Assembly (NCBI GenBank): GCA_964581895.1
Contig: CAZOPR010000008.1
Location: 31,011-95,010 of the forward strand
Origin: Exilispira sp964581895
GTDB taxonomy: Bacteria > Spirochaetota > JAAYUW01
Direction of reading: 5' to 3'
Length of the DNA: 64,000 nt
In this document: piece by piece, positions 42,313 through 49,292 of the stretch
Layout: each line of letters starts with the position of its first letter
How positions within the stretch are numbered: position 1 is the stretch's first letter
Position numbers and translations under genes: made by a program
Notes under the pieces: model-generated
The model's database searches: none
The model's input: only the letters and a program-made list of their open reading frames with translations
Told to the model about the DNA's origin: nothing

Positions 42313-43338
42313 TCATTTTCTTTTACTGTCAGCCAAAATAGAAAGATTTCTTAAAATATCATCGAAACCTTCTTTTGAAAATGAAGAGAAAGGAAAAATT
42401 TTATCTATTATTATTTTTTTTTGATTATTTAATTCAATTTCGATAGGAATTGTATTAATAAAACTTAAAGATTTTTCTTTGACAGAAGGGATATCTATTT
42501 TAGATATAGAAATTAAAAATGGTTTATTGATCAAATTTATATCAAATTTTTCAAGTTCATTAAAAAGTGTTATTAATTGTTCTTTATATGGTAAACCTTC
42601 CCCATCTAAAATAAAAAAAAGACACAAGGTTCTTTCTATATGTTTTAAGAATCTTATCCCAAGACCTTTTCCAGTCGATGCTCCTTCGATTATTCCAGGA
42701 ATATCAGCAATTATATAATAACGAAGCCCATCATAACTAAATGTGCCAAGATTTGGATATAATGTTGTAAATGGATAAGGAGCAATTTTTGGATGAGCAT
42801 TTGTTGTTATTTTAAGAAAGGTGGATTTACCAGCATTTGGAAATCCAACAAGACCAATATCTGCGATTATCTTTAATGTTAAAAAATATTGCTTTTCTTC
42901 GCCTTTGGTTCCATTTGTGGCTTTTTTTGGTGTTTGATTAACAGGGGTAGCAAAATGTTGGTTCCCTTTCCCCCCTTTTCCACCTTTTGCAGCCAAAAAA
43001 GTCTGACCATCCTCTTTAAGATCTACTATAAATGTACCATTTTCATATAAAACAGTGCCACAAGGAACTTTTATATATATATCTTTACCTTTTTTCCCGC
43101 TCTGGTTTTTACCTCTGCCATTTTCACCATTTGGTGCTTTGAATTTGAAATTATATTTTAAGTGTCCAAAAGTAGAGATATTTTTAGATGCAACAAAATA
43201 TATTGAACCACCATCTCCACCATCTCCACCATCTGGTCCACCTTTCGGGACATATTTTTCCCTTCTAAAACTAACACAACCATTTCCACCAGAACCAGCA
43301 GTAAGATATAATTTTATTTCATCAAGGAAAAGGCTCAT
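42313..43338 (-). CDS. obgE: Obg-family GTPase
   Basis: Large-subunit assembly GTPase; 341 residues. Glycine-rich Obg domain (residues 1-155) with GSGGNGCVSFRREKYVPKGG, then the G domain with G1 GFPNAGKST, G3 DIPGI, G4-like ISKID. It ends after the G domain, without the OCT extension seen in Bacillus; E. coli has a different acidic tail. Eight bases downstream of rpmA. Confidence 0.96.
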   Translation of the reverse strand: MSLFLDEIKLYLTAGSGGNGCVSFRREKYVPKGGPDGGDGGDGGSIYFVASKNISTFGHLKYNFKFKAPNGENGRGKNQSGKKGKDIYIKVPCGTVLYENGTFIVDLKEDGQTFLAAKGGKGGKGNQHFATPVNQTPKKATNGTKGEEKQYFLTLKIIADIGLVGFPNAGKSTFLKITTNAHPKIAPYPFTTLYPNLGTFSYDGLRYYIIADIPGIIEGASTGKGLGIRFLKHIERTLCLFFILDGEGLPYKEQLITLFNELEKFDINLINKPFLISISKIDIPSVKEKSLSFINTIPIEIELNNQKKIIIDKIFPFSSFSKEGFDDILRNLSILADSKRK

Positions 43339-43346
43339 TAATTTTA

Positions 43347-43607
43347 TTATTCTGGATAAACAGAAATTTGAGTTCTATCTGATTTAATTTTTGATCTTTC
43401 AAAAACAACTTTACCAGCAATTTTAGAGTAAAGAGTATCGTCTCTTCCTCTTTTAACATTTATTCCAGGATGATAAACAGTTCCTCTTTGCCTAACAAGA
43501 ATTTCGCCAGCATTAACAATCTGACCAGAAAATCTTTTTACACCTAATCTTTGTGCATTGGAATCTTTACCATTTTTAGAAGATCCGCCACCTTTTTTAT
43601 GTGCCAT
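43347..43607 (-). CDS. rpmA: 50S ribosomal protein L27
   Basis: 86 residues, starting MAHKKGGGSSKNGKDS, so the N-terminus that reaches the peptidyl transferase centre is made directly, without the cleavable extension found in Firmicutes. Upstream codons in frame contain no start within reach, and GGAGG sits at the expected distance. Overlaps prp by 11 bases. QRLGVKRFSGQIVNAGEILVR and RQRGTVYHPG confirm the family. Confidence 0.97.
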   Translation of the reverse strand: MAHKKGGGSSKNGKDSNAQRLGVKRFSGQIVNAGEILVRQRGTVYHPGINVKRGRDDTLYSKIAGKVVFERSKIKSDRTQISVYPE

Positions 43608-43911
43608 TATTTTCCTCCAGGAATTCTAATTTAATATCTTTTGGATAATCTAGTGCTATTAATTCAAGAGAAAAAATTAAATATTCATATAAATCATTAC
43701 TAAATTCTTTTAATTTTTTAAGGTTAATCTTATAAATTTTTCCATCATCATTAGAAATATTTTTATCCTTAATAGTCAAAAAACTAGATAATGATTGAAT
43801 AAGATATGAAAGTGCAGCACAGGGAAGACTCAAACCCTTCTTACCAGAATGACCATAAATAAAAAGTTTGGTAAAAGAACTATCTTCCCTATAGATTTGA
43901 ATAACAATCAT
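43597..43911 (-). CDS. prp: ribosomal-processing cysteine protease Prp
   Basis: 104 residues, between rplU and rpmA. GHSG with H21 and LPCAALSYLI with C31 are the catalytic pair (spacing 10, against 12 in the Staphylococcus enzyme as I recall). In Firmicutes Prp removes the N-terminal extension of L27; here L27 has no such extension, so the natural substrate is unclear or the protein acts otherwise in ribosome assembly. C-terminal half is charged and poorly conserved. Confidence 0.85.
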   Translation of the reverse strand: MIVIQIYREDSSFTKLFIYGHSGKKGLSLPCAALSYLIQSLSSFLTIKDKNISNDDGKIYKINLKKLKEFSNDLYEYLIFSLELIALDYPKDIKLEFLEENNGT

Positions 43912-43937
43912 TAATTATTCAACCAATTAAAATAATA

Positions 43938-44255
43938 TTATGCTTCAATCTTTTCGACTTTAACAACAGAGTATTTTTGTCTATGACCTTTTAAGTTTCT
44001 ATAACCTTTTCTTCTTTTATACTTAAAAGCATAGACTTTTTTATCTTTATAAAGTGGTTCTACAACTTTAAGATGAACTTTTGCAGAAGATATAAAAGGC
44101 ATACCAACTTTAACTTCACCATTGTCAGATCTTAAAAGAAGAATTTCATTTATAACAACTTCAGAATCTTTATCAAGATTTAAAAAATCTACTCTATATT
44201 CTTTCCCTTCTTCAATCTGATACTGTTTACCTTTAATTTCACAAATAGTATACAT
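43938..44255 (-). CDS. rplU: 50S ribosomal protein L21
   Basis: 105 residues. MYTICEIKGKQYQIEEG and the C-terminal KRRKGYRNLKGHRQKYSVVKV are diagnostic. ATG 44255 is chosen because GGAGG lies just upstream; longer in-frame starts up to 44306 lack one. Promoter candidate upstream at 44320-44293. First gene of rplU-prp-rpmA-obgE-nadD-LCP-rsfS. Confidence 0.96.
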   Translation of the reverse strand: MYTICEIKGKQYQIEEGKEYRVDFLNLDKDSEVVINEILLLRSDNGEVKVGMPFISSAKVHLKVVEPLYKDKKVYAFKYKRRKGYRNLKGHRQKYSVVKVEKIEA

Positions 44256-44292
44256 AGAATTAGCCTCCAGAGAAATGTTGACTAGTAAAGAC

Positions 44293-44320
44293 AAATTAAA
44301 TGACAAATTAATTTTGTCAA
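44293..44320 (-). promoter_or_regulatory. candidate promoter for rplU
   Basis: Minus-strand TTGACA (44320-44315) is a perfect -35; the best -10 is TAATTT (44298-44293), spacing 16. Lies 38-65 bases before the rplU start. Between it and the PAP2 gene (44321-44482) are short direct repeats of AAACTTATCA and GAAACTTTATA. Confidence 0.4.
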
Positions 44321-44482
44321 GAATAAAAATTTTGTTTGCGTAGCAAATTTTGAAACTTTATAGTTGTCTTTTTAAACTTATCACTTATCATTTGAAATTA
44401 TATAAATATTTATTGAAACTTTATACTTATCTTTTAATACATTAAACTTATCATTTAAAAATAGATTTATCTAAAAATAGAT

Positions 44483-45010
44483 TTAATGAAAAAAAATGAA
44501 AGAAAAAATAAAATCAAAAATAAAAGTAAAAATAGAAGAAAAATAAAAATAGAAAAATATTGAAAATATTGAAGAAAAAAGTCCTACAAATATTGCAAAA
44601 AAAAGATCTAAAAAATCATGCTCATCATTTAATATTTTATATATTACTACAAAAATAGATGTTATTAAAAAAAGATAAGATATGTTGTTGTTTAGGATTA
44701 ATAATAAAAAAAATAAAGAAATATTTGAACTAAGATGACCTGAAGGCATAGAATAATGATTAGAAAAAAGTCTTTTCTTAAAATATTTTTCATCTGGTCT
44801 TTTTTTTTTGAAAATATTTTTAATAGTTATTATAAGAAAAGCACAGATTAAAAGATTTAATAAAGTTATGAAAATAAAAAATCTATTATTATAAAAAAGT
44901 AAAAAGCAGAAAACAATTAAAGATGGAAAACTAAGCAATATATTTAATATTTTAATGAGTGATGATTTTAAATAATTCACTGATTCTAACTTTTTTATTT
45001 TCTCTGTCAT
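44483..45010 (-). CDS. second PAP2-superfamily membrane protein
   Basis: 175 residues, five hydrophobic helices. KKKRPDEKYFKKR (motif 1), SMPSGHLSS (motif 2) and LNDEHDFLDLFFAIFVG (motif 3, with the histidine and aspartate but without the usual leading arginine) place it in the PAP2 superfamily. Probable substrate: undecaprenyl or lipid phosphate. ATG 45010 lies inside lepB, overlapping it by 59 bases; GGAG is two bases before it. GTG 44980 is an alternative start. The C-terminal 30 residues are almost only Phe, Ile, Ser. Confidence 0.72.
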   Translation of the reverse strand: MTEKIKKLESVNYLKSSLIKILNILLSFPSLIVFCFLLFYNNRFFIFITLLNLLICAFLIITIKNIFKKKRPDEKYFKKRLFSNHYSMPSGHLSSNISLFFLLLILNNNISYLFLITSIFVVIYKILNDEHDFLDLFFAIFVGLFSSIFSIFFYFYFSSIFTFIFDFIFSFIFFH

Positions 45011-45626
45011 AACTCCAGTAGATCATAAGTGGTGCTGCAAATATATTTTTCTTTGGTACAAAACCCCATTCTCTTGAGTCATAAGAGTTATCTCTATTGT
45101 CACCCATAACAAAATAACAGTTTTCAGGAACTACTATAGGTCCAAAATTTGGTCTAACAATTGAGGGATTCTGCTCATAAATAGGATCGCTTATATATTG
45201 TGTATATGGTTCTTCCAATTTTTGGCCATTTACATATACATCTTTTCCTATTATCTCAACTTTATCTTTAGGTAGTCCAATAACTCTTTTTACATAGTAT
45301 TCTTTCTCATTTAATGGAAACTTAAAAATAACTATGGATTGTCTTTTAATCGGCAAAATTCCAGGCATTTTAATAGATGTAAAAGGGATATATCCACCAT
45401 AAAGAAGTGGCATCCCTATAAGTTTAGTCCCTGTCATTATTGTAGGTTCCATAGATGGCGTTGGGACGACATAACCAGCTATAATTAACGGTCTTATAAC
45501 AAAGAAAAATAAGATTGTTATAACAATAAGGTCTCTTAAAAGAAGTGAAACTTTTTCAAATTGAGTCATTTCATCGGCATCTTTTTTTATTTTACCAAAA
45601 ATTAATTTCCAAAAATCATTATTCAT
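44952..45626 (-). CDS. lepB: signal peptidase I
   Basis: Cleaves signal peptides of exported proteins; 224 residues. One N-terminal membrane helix (about 32-52), catalytic serine in PTPSMEPTI, catalytic lysine in EYYVKRVIG and the C-terminal box FVMGDNRDNSYDSREWG. ATG 45626 is chosen: AAAGGA is five bases upstream, whereas the in-frame GTG at 45650 has no ribosome binding site. Overlaps the following PAP2 gene. Confidence 0.95.
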   Translation of the reverse strand: MNNDFWKLIFGKIKKDADEMTQFEKVSLLLRDLIVITILFFFVIRPLIIAGYVVPTPSMEPTIMTGTKLIGMPLLYGGYIPFTSIKMPGILPIKRQSIVIFKFPLNEKEYYVKRVIGLPKDKVEIIGKDVYVNGQKLEEPYTQYISDPIYEQNPSIVRPNFGPIVVPENCYFVMGDNRDNSYDSREWGFVPKKNIFAAPLMIYWSYDRENKKVRISELFKIITH

Positions 45627-45763
45627 AAAAATCCTTTTTAATTCCTTCACTTAAAATATACAAATAATAATCATTTTCAATATTTTTTTAATTTCCAAGT
45701 CATATTATAATTTTGGCCTTTCTCGATTTAATTTCGAATTTTCATTAAAATTTTTTTTAAACT

Positions 45764-45816
45764 ATTTTTTTATAGTTTTTTTAAGAAAATTTTTCTTAAA
45801 AAAACTATAAAAAAAT
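45764..45816. repeat. perfect 53-bp AT palindrome
   Basis: Arms of 26 bases (45764-45789 and 45791-45816) are exact reverse complements around a single T at 45790; each arm has the order A, T7, ATAG, T7, AAGAAAA (or its complement). The right end is the first base of the -35 hexamer of the promoter at 45816-45843. Lies in the divergent spacer between lepB and the hydrolase gene, so a terminator makes little sense for either; operator, UP element or cruciform are alternatives. Confidence 0.85.
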
Positions 45817-45843
45817 TGAAATATAAATATTATATAGTATAAT
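45816..45843 (+). promoter_or_regulatory. promoter of the hydrolase gene
   Basis: TTGAAA (45816-45821) and a perfect TATAAT (45838-45843), spacer 16. Predicted start near 45851, which makes ATG 45853 leaderless and supports ATG 45874 as the gene start. The palindrome ends at the -35. Confidence 0.65.
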
Positions 45844-45873
45844 AGAAATAGTATGAAGAAAGGAGAAAAAGTC

Positions 45874-47628
45874 ATGAGCAAAGGGAAAATTTTATTGCTG
45901 ATTGGTTTTTTACTTATTTTTGTTGGCGGTCTTTTAGCCTATATTGTTCAGACAGATTTTGGAAATGTTAAGATAAGAGATTTGAGATTTAATGGACCTA
46001 ATGGTTCAGTTATGAGTGCTCTTCTTTACATTCCAAAGAATGCAACATCAAAAACTCCAGCTCCAGCTATATTGGTAGTTCACGGTTACATTAACTCAAG
46101 GGAAACCCAGGATGGTTTTGCAATAGAATATGCAAGAAGAGGATATGTAGTACTTGCTATCGATCAAACAGGGCATGGATTTTCAGATCCTCCAGCATTT
46201 GCAAATGGTTTTGGTGGACCTGATGCCCTTATGTATCTTAGAAGTCTTGATATCGTTGATAAAAACAATATTGGCATGGAAGGTCATTCAATGGGTGGTT
46301 GGACAATATTGGCGGCAGCTGCAGTTTTTCCTGATTTCTATAAATCTATAGTTCTGGAAGGTTCATCAACTGGTGCACCGTTTGCTAAAGAAGGCGATAC
46401 TTTGTGGCCAAAAAATTGTGCAGTTGTTTTTAGTACAATGGATGAATTTAGTATGCTTATGTGGGGAGTAAAAAAAGGAGTTGATGCACCAGATAGTCCA
46501 AAACTTCAAGCACTTTTCGGTACTTCTGAAAGAATTGTAGAAGGTAAGATATATCAAGATATTAGTGCTGGTAATGCAAGGGTACTTTACCAGCCTAAGA
46601 CAACACATCCACAGGATCATATATCTAAAAAAGCAATCGGATATTCTATTGACTGGTTTGCAAAAACATTGCAAGGTGGGAAAAATATCCCAAGTTCAAA
46701 TCAAACCTGGATATTTAAAGAGCTTGGAACTTTATTGGCTTTAATTGGATGTATAATCTTCATTCTTGGTTTTTCACTTTTCTTGCTTTCACTTTTTTCA
46801 TTTCAAAATAAACAACAGGAAGCTGCTGAATCTAAAGTTAAGTTTAACTTTGTTTATATAATATCTGCTTTGGTAAGCATGACTGTTGCTGTTCTTACAT
46901 ATTTTTGGACATTTAAGATTGGAGCAAAAATTTTTAAAGCTTCATGGCTTTTCCCTCAAACAATTACAAGTCAGATAATGACATGGGCATTATTCAATGG
47001 AATTGTTAATCTTATAATCTTTTTATTGATTCATTTTATATTCAATAAAAAATCTGGAATGAATTGCTATTCTTATGGATTTACCAACTCAGAAGGGAAA
47101 ATACACTTTTTGACAATAATAAACGATTTTCTATTTGCTTTTTTTAGCATTGCATCAGGATATCTAATGCTTCTTTTAGCCGATTATTTTTTCAAGATTG
47201 ACTTCAGGTTCTGGATTATCGCACTAAAGCCAATGTCTATAACTCATTTTGGTATATTTTTAAGATATTTGATTCCATTTTTTATCTTTTTCTTTATTTC
47301 TTCTTTTACATTAAATGGTGCCATGAGACTACCTACAAAGAAACATTGGGTACCCTATATAGTAAATATGGTAATAATGGCTGGTGCTTTTCTTATTTTC
47401 TTGTTGGCAGAATATATTCCACTTTTTACAAAAGGTAACCTATTAACAGCAACTGAGCCTTTAAATACAATTGTTGCAATCCAGTTCTTACCTCTTTTGA
47501 TAATTGCATCAATCTTTTCCACCTGGTTTTTTAATAGAACTAAAAGAGTTTATGCCGGCGCTTTTGCCAATGCTTTGTTTATAACATGGTATATAGTTGC
47601 TTCTCAAGCCACACAATTCCCAATATAA
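45874..47628 (+). CDS. alpha/beta hydrolase fused to a polytopic membrane domain
   Basis: 584 residues. An N-terminal membrane helix (5-24) is followed by an alpha/beta hydrolase domain (about 40-280): VVHGY for the oxyanion hole, nucleophile S139 in GHSMGG, candidate acid and base in the THPQDH region near 245-249. Residues about 290-584 form roughly seven more membrane helices with little recognisable sequence. Likely an esterase or acyl-hydrolase with its catalytic domain outside the membrane. Substrate unknown. AAAGGAG precedes ATG 45874. Single gene with its own promoter and terminator. Confidence 0.8.
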   Translation: MSKGKILLLIGFLLIFVGGLLAYIVQTDFGNVKIRDLRFNGPNGSVMSALLYIPKNATSKTPAPAILVVHGYINSRETQDGFAIEYARRGYVVLAIDQTGHGFSDPPAFANGFGGPDALMYLRSLDIVDKNNIGMEGHSMGGWTILAAAAVFPDFYKSIVLEGSSTGAPFAKEGDTLWPKNCAVVFSTMDEFSMLMWGVKKGVDAPDSPKLQALFGTSERIVEGKIYQDISAGNARVLYQPKTTHPQDHISKKAIGYSIDWFAKTLQGGKNIPSSNQTWIFKELGTLLALIGCIIFILGFSLFLLSLFSFQNKQQEAAESKVKFNFVYIISALVSMTVAVLTYFWTFKIGAKIFKASWLFPQTITSQIMTWALFNGIVNLIIFLLIHFIFNKKSGMNCYSYGFTNSEGKIHFLTIINDFLFAFFSIASGYLMLLLADYFFKIDFRFWIIALKPMSITHFGIFLRYLIPFFIFFFISSFTLNGAMRLPTKKHWVPYIVNMVIMAGAFLIFLLAEYIPLFTKGNLLTATEPLNTIVAIQFLPLLIIASIFSTWFFNRTKRVYAGAFANALFITWYIVASQATQFPI

Positions 47629-47643
47629 AAAAGATAAATAAAA

Positions 47644-47672
47644 AAGGCTATCTCAAATTTTGGGATAGCCTT
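47644..47672 (+). terminator. terminator hairpin of the hydrolase gene
   Basis: AAGGCTATC (47644-47652) pairs with GATAGCCTT (47664-47672), loop of about 11 with possible T-G and C-G extension. The T-run is interrupted. A third copy of the core, AAGATAGCTTTT near 47687-47698, offers an alternative right arm. Confidence 0.65.
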
Positions 47673-47834
47673 ACACTTACCTTTTTAAGATAGCTTTTCT
47701 AATTTATAAAATTATAAAATTGGTGCATACTAAATTTAAAAATTTATAGTATAATAAATTCAGTAAAAAATAAAAAATTACCCTGTGAAAAAATTAGAAA
47801 AAGACAAAAAAATAAATAAAAAAATATAAAATAT

Positions 47835-48950
47835 ATGAAAAAAAAATATATTAGTATTTTAGTTTTAGTAGTTTTAATTATCTTAATAGCTTTGAGCATT
47901 GAACTTATTTTTTCAAAAAATTTTTACATAAACAAAAACAATAGATTTTTCTTTTCAAGTAAATTCAGTAGTTTACAAATTCGGCAATTTGTAAAACTTT
48001 ATAGTTTTTATATAAATGACTTTTTTAATAACAATAATTTTACTTTTAGCAAAATAGAAGAGCAAAACCTTTATTTAATAATATGTAAGGATAGCTTTAA
48101 TGAATTTTCAAAAGATAATAAATTCTTAAAGGCTTTTATTTCTCAATTAGGTAAAGATAAAAAATATATTGAAAAAATTTTAAGTATTTCAAAGATTGAA
48201 AATATTGAATATAGGTATTGCTTTGGATTAAATACAATATTGTTGAGTAATAAAAGTTTTTCAAATGATAAAAAAAATAAGATTAATGATAAAGGTAATG
48301 GCATTAATAATAATGGGATTAATAATGATAAGATTAATGAGCAGGACGGTGAATCTATTATCAATCTGTATAAATTTTTGATTTTGACATATCATCAGCA
48401 TCTTATATATAACAATCTATCTATTGATTTAAAAACTTTATTCGATATAAAATCTGGAATAATTCCATTTAACAAAGATAAATATAATGATATGTTGATA
48501 GAATATATTTATGCCAATTTTTTAATAGATTCTATAGAGTCTTTTTATCAATTTATTTTTTCAAATGAAAATCTTGTTGAAAATATGAATTTTAACTATT
48601 TAAAAAATTTTATTTCAAAAGATAAAACTTTTCAAAGCAAATATTTAATAATAACCGATGAATTGATAAGCAATTTTATTAATTCTTACGATAAAGAAAA
48701 GATTTTATATAATAGTTTTGAAGATTTTTATGTCGATTTGATAACAGAAAATTTAGTATTAAATGAAGATTCGAAAATTTTGATCCAGAATAAATTTGTA
48801 GCAAAAATAATAAAGGAATATGGCTTTGATAAACTTAAAAAGTTTATTAATACTTTATACAATAATAAAATAGATAGCATAACTAAAATTTTCGAAATTA
48901 ATTTTGGAATATCTTTTAAGGATTTTCTTAAAATTATATTCTATCCTTGA
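47835..48950 (+). CDS. membrane-anchored protein of unknown function, possible degenerate peptidase-MA-like
   Basis: 371 residues, not firmly recognised. Signal anchor at 5-28, then a presumably extracytoplasmic domain. The order of motifs (LIICKDSFNEF, a loop, FLILTYHQHLIYNN, a long helix, and a C-terminal AKIIKEYGFDKLKKFINTLY followed by FGISFKDF) recalls peptidase-MA gluzincins, but the zinc motif HExxH is replaced by HQH. Residues about 146-170 are a low-complexity insert with 15-base units. Very AT-rich codon use. Poor ribosome binding site. Confidence 0.55.
   Translation: MKKKYISILVLVVLIILIALSIELIFSKNFYINKNNRFFFSSKFSSLQIRQFVKLYSFYINDFFNNNNFTFSKIEEQNLYLIICKDSFNEFSKDNKFLKAFISQLGKDKKYIEKILSISKIENIEYRYCFGLNTILLSNKSFSNDKKNKINDKGNGINNNGINNDKINEQDGESIINLYKFLILTYHQHLIYNNLSIDLKTLFDIKSGIIPFNKDKYNDMLIEYIYANFLIDSIESFYQFIFSNENLVENMNFNYLKNFISKDKTFQSKYLIITDELISNFINSYDKEKILYNSFEDFYVDLITENLVLNEDSKILIQNKFVAKIIKEYGFDKLKKFINTLYNNKIDSITKIFEINFGISFKDFLKIIFYP
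48303..48335 (+). repeat. 15-bp repeat inside the 47835 gene
   Basis: Units ATTAATAATAATGGG (48303-48317) and ATTAATAATGATAAG (48318-48332) encode INNNG and INNDK; degenerate copies precede them. Confidence 0.65.
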
Positions 48951-49051
48951 TAATGCGAAATATTTATTCTTTCTCAAAATTTAATCTTATATTTTCCCTT
49001 TAAATAATCTTGATTTTAATCTAAAAAAGTATAATATTTTCTTGAGTTAAT

Positions 49052-49120
49052 CTTCCATATAATCCTGAAAATTGGTTCGGGAGTTTCTACCAGTAGACCA
49101 TAATCTACTGACTATGGAAG
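49052..49120 (+). promoter_or_regulatory. guanine-class purine riboswitch upstream of purL
   Basis: P1 CTTCCAT (49052-49058) pairs with ATGGAAG (49114-49120). P2 is 49064-49069 with 49076-49081; P3 CAGTAGA (49091-49097) with TCTACTG (49104-49110). J2/3 contains GTTTCTACC, L2 ends in GG and L3 begins with CC for the loop-loop contact. The specificity base is C at 49112 (GACTAT), so guanine or hypoxanthine is the expected ligand rather than adenine. Expression platform: 49077-49086 can pair with 49212-49221 (10 bp) and 49117-49131 with 49187-49201 (15 bp), both excluding the aptamer. No T-run follows, so the mode is uncertain. Spacer 48951-49292 holds nothing else recognised. Confidence 0.92.
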
Positions 49121-49292
49121 CGTTAAATTTTCTTTCTATTTTCCTTTCTTCTTCATAGAAGAGTAAGTGTTTCCTCCTTCGCATAAAAAATTTAATGCTT
49201 CGACAAATTTAAAACTCCCGATTCCAATTTAATAAAATTTAAAATTTCTAAATTATCTTTTATAATCTTTTTTATTTTGATGGAGGCTCTAT

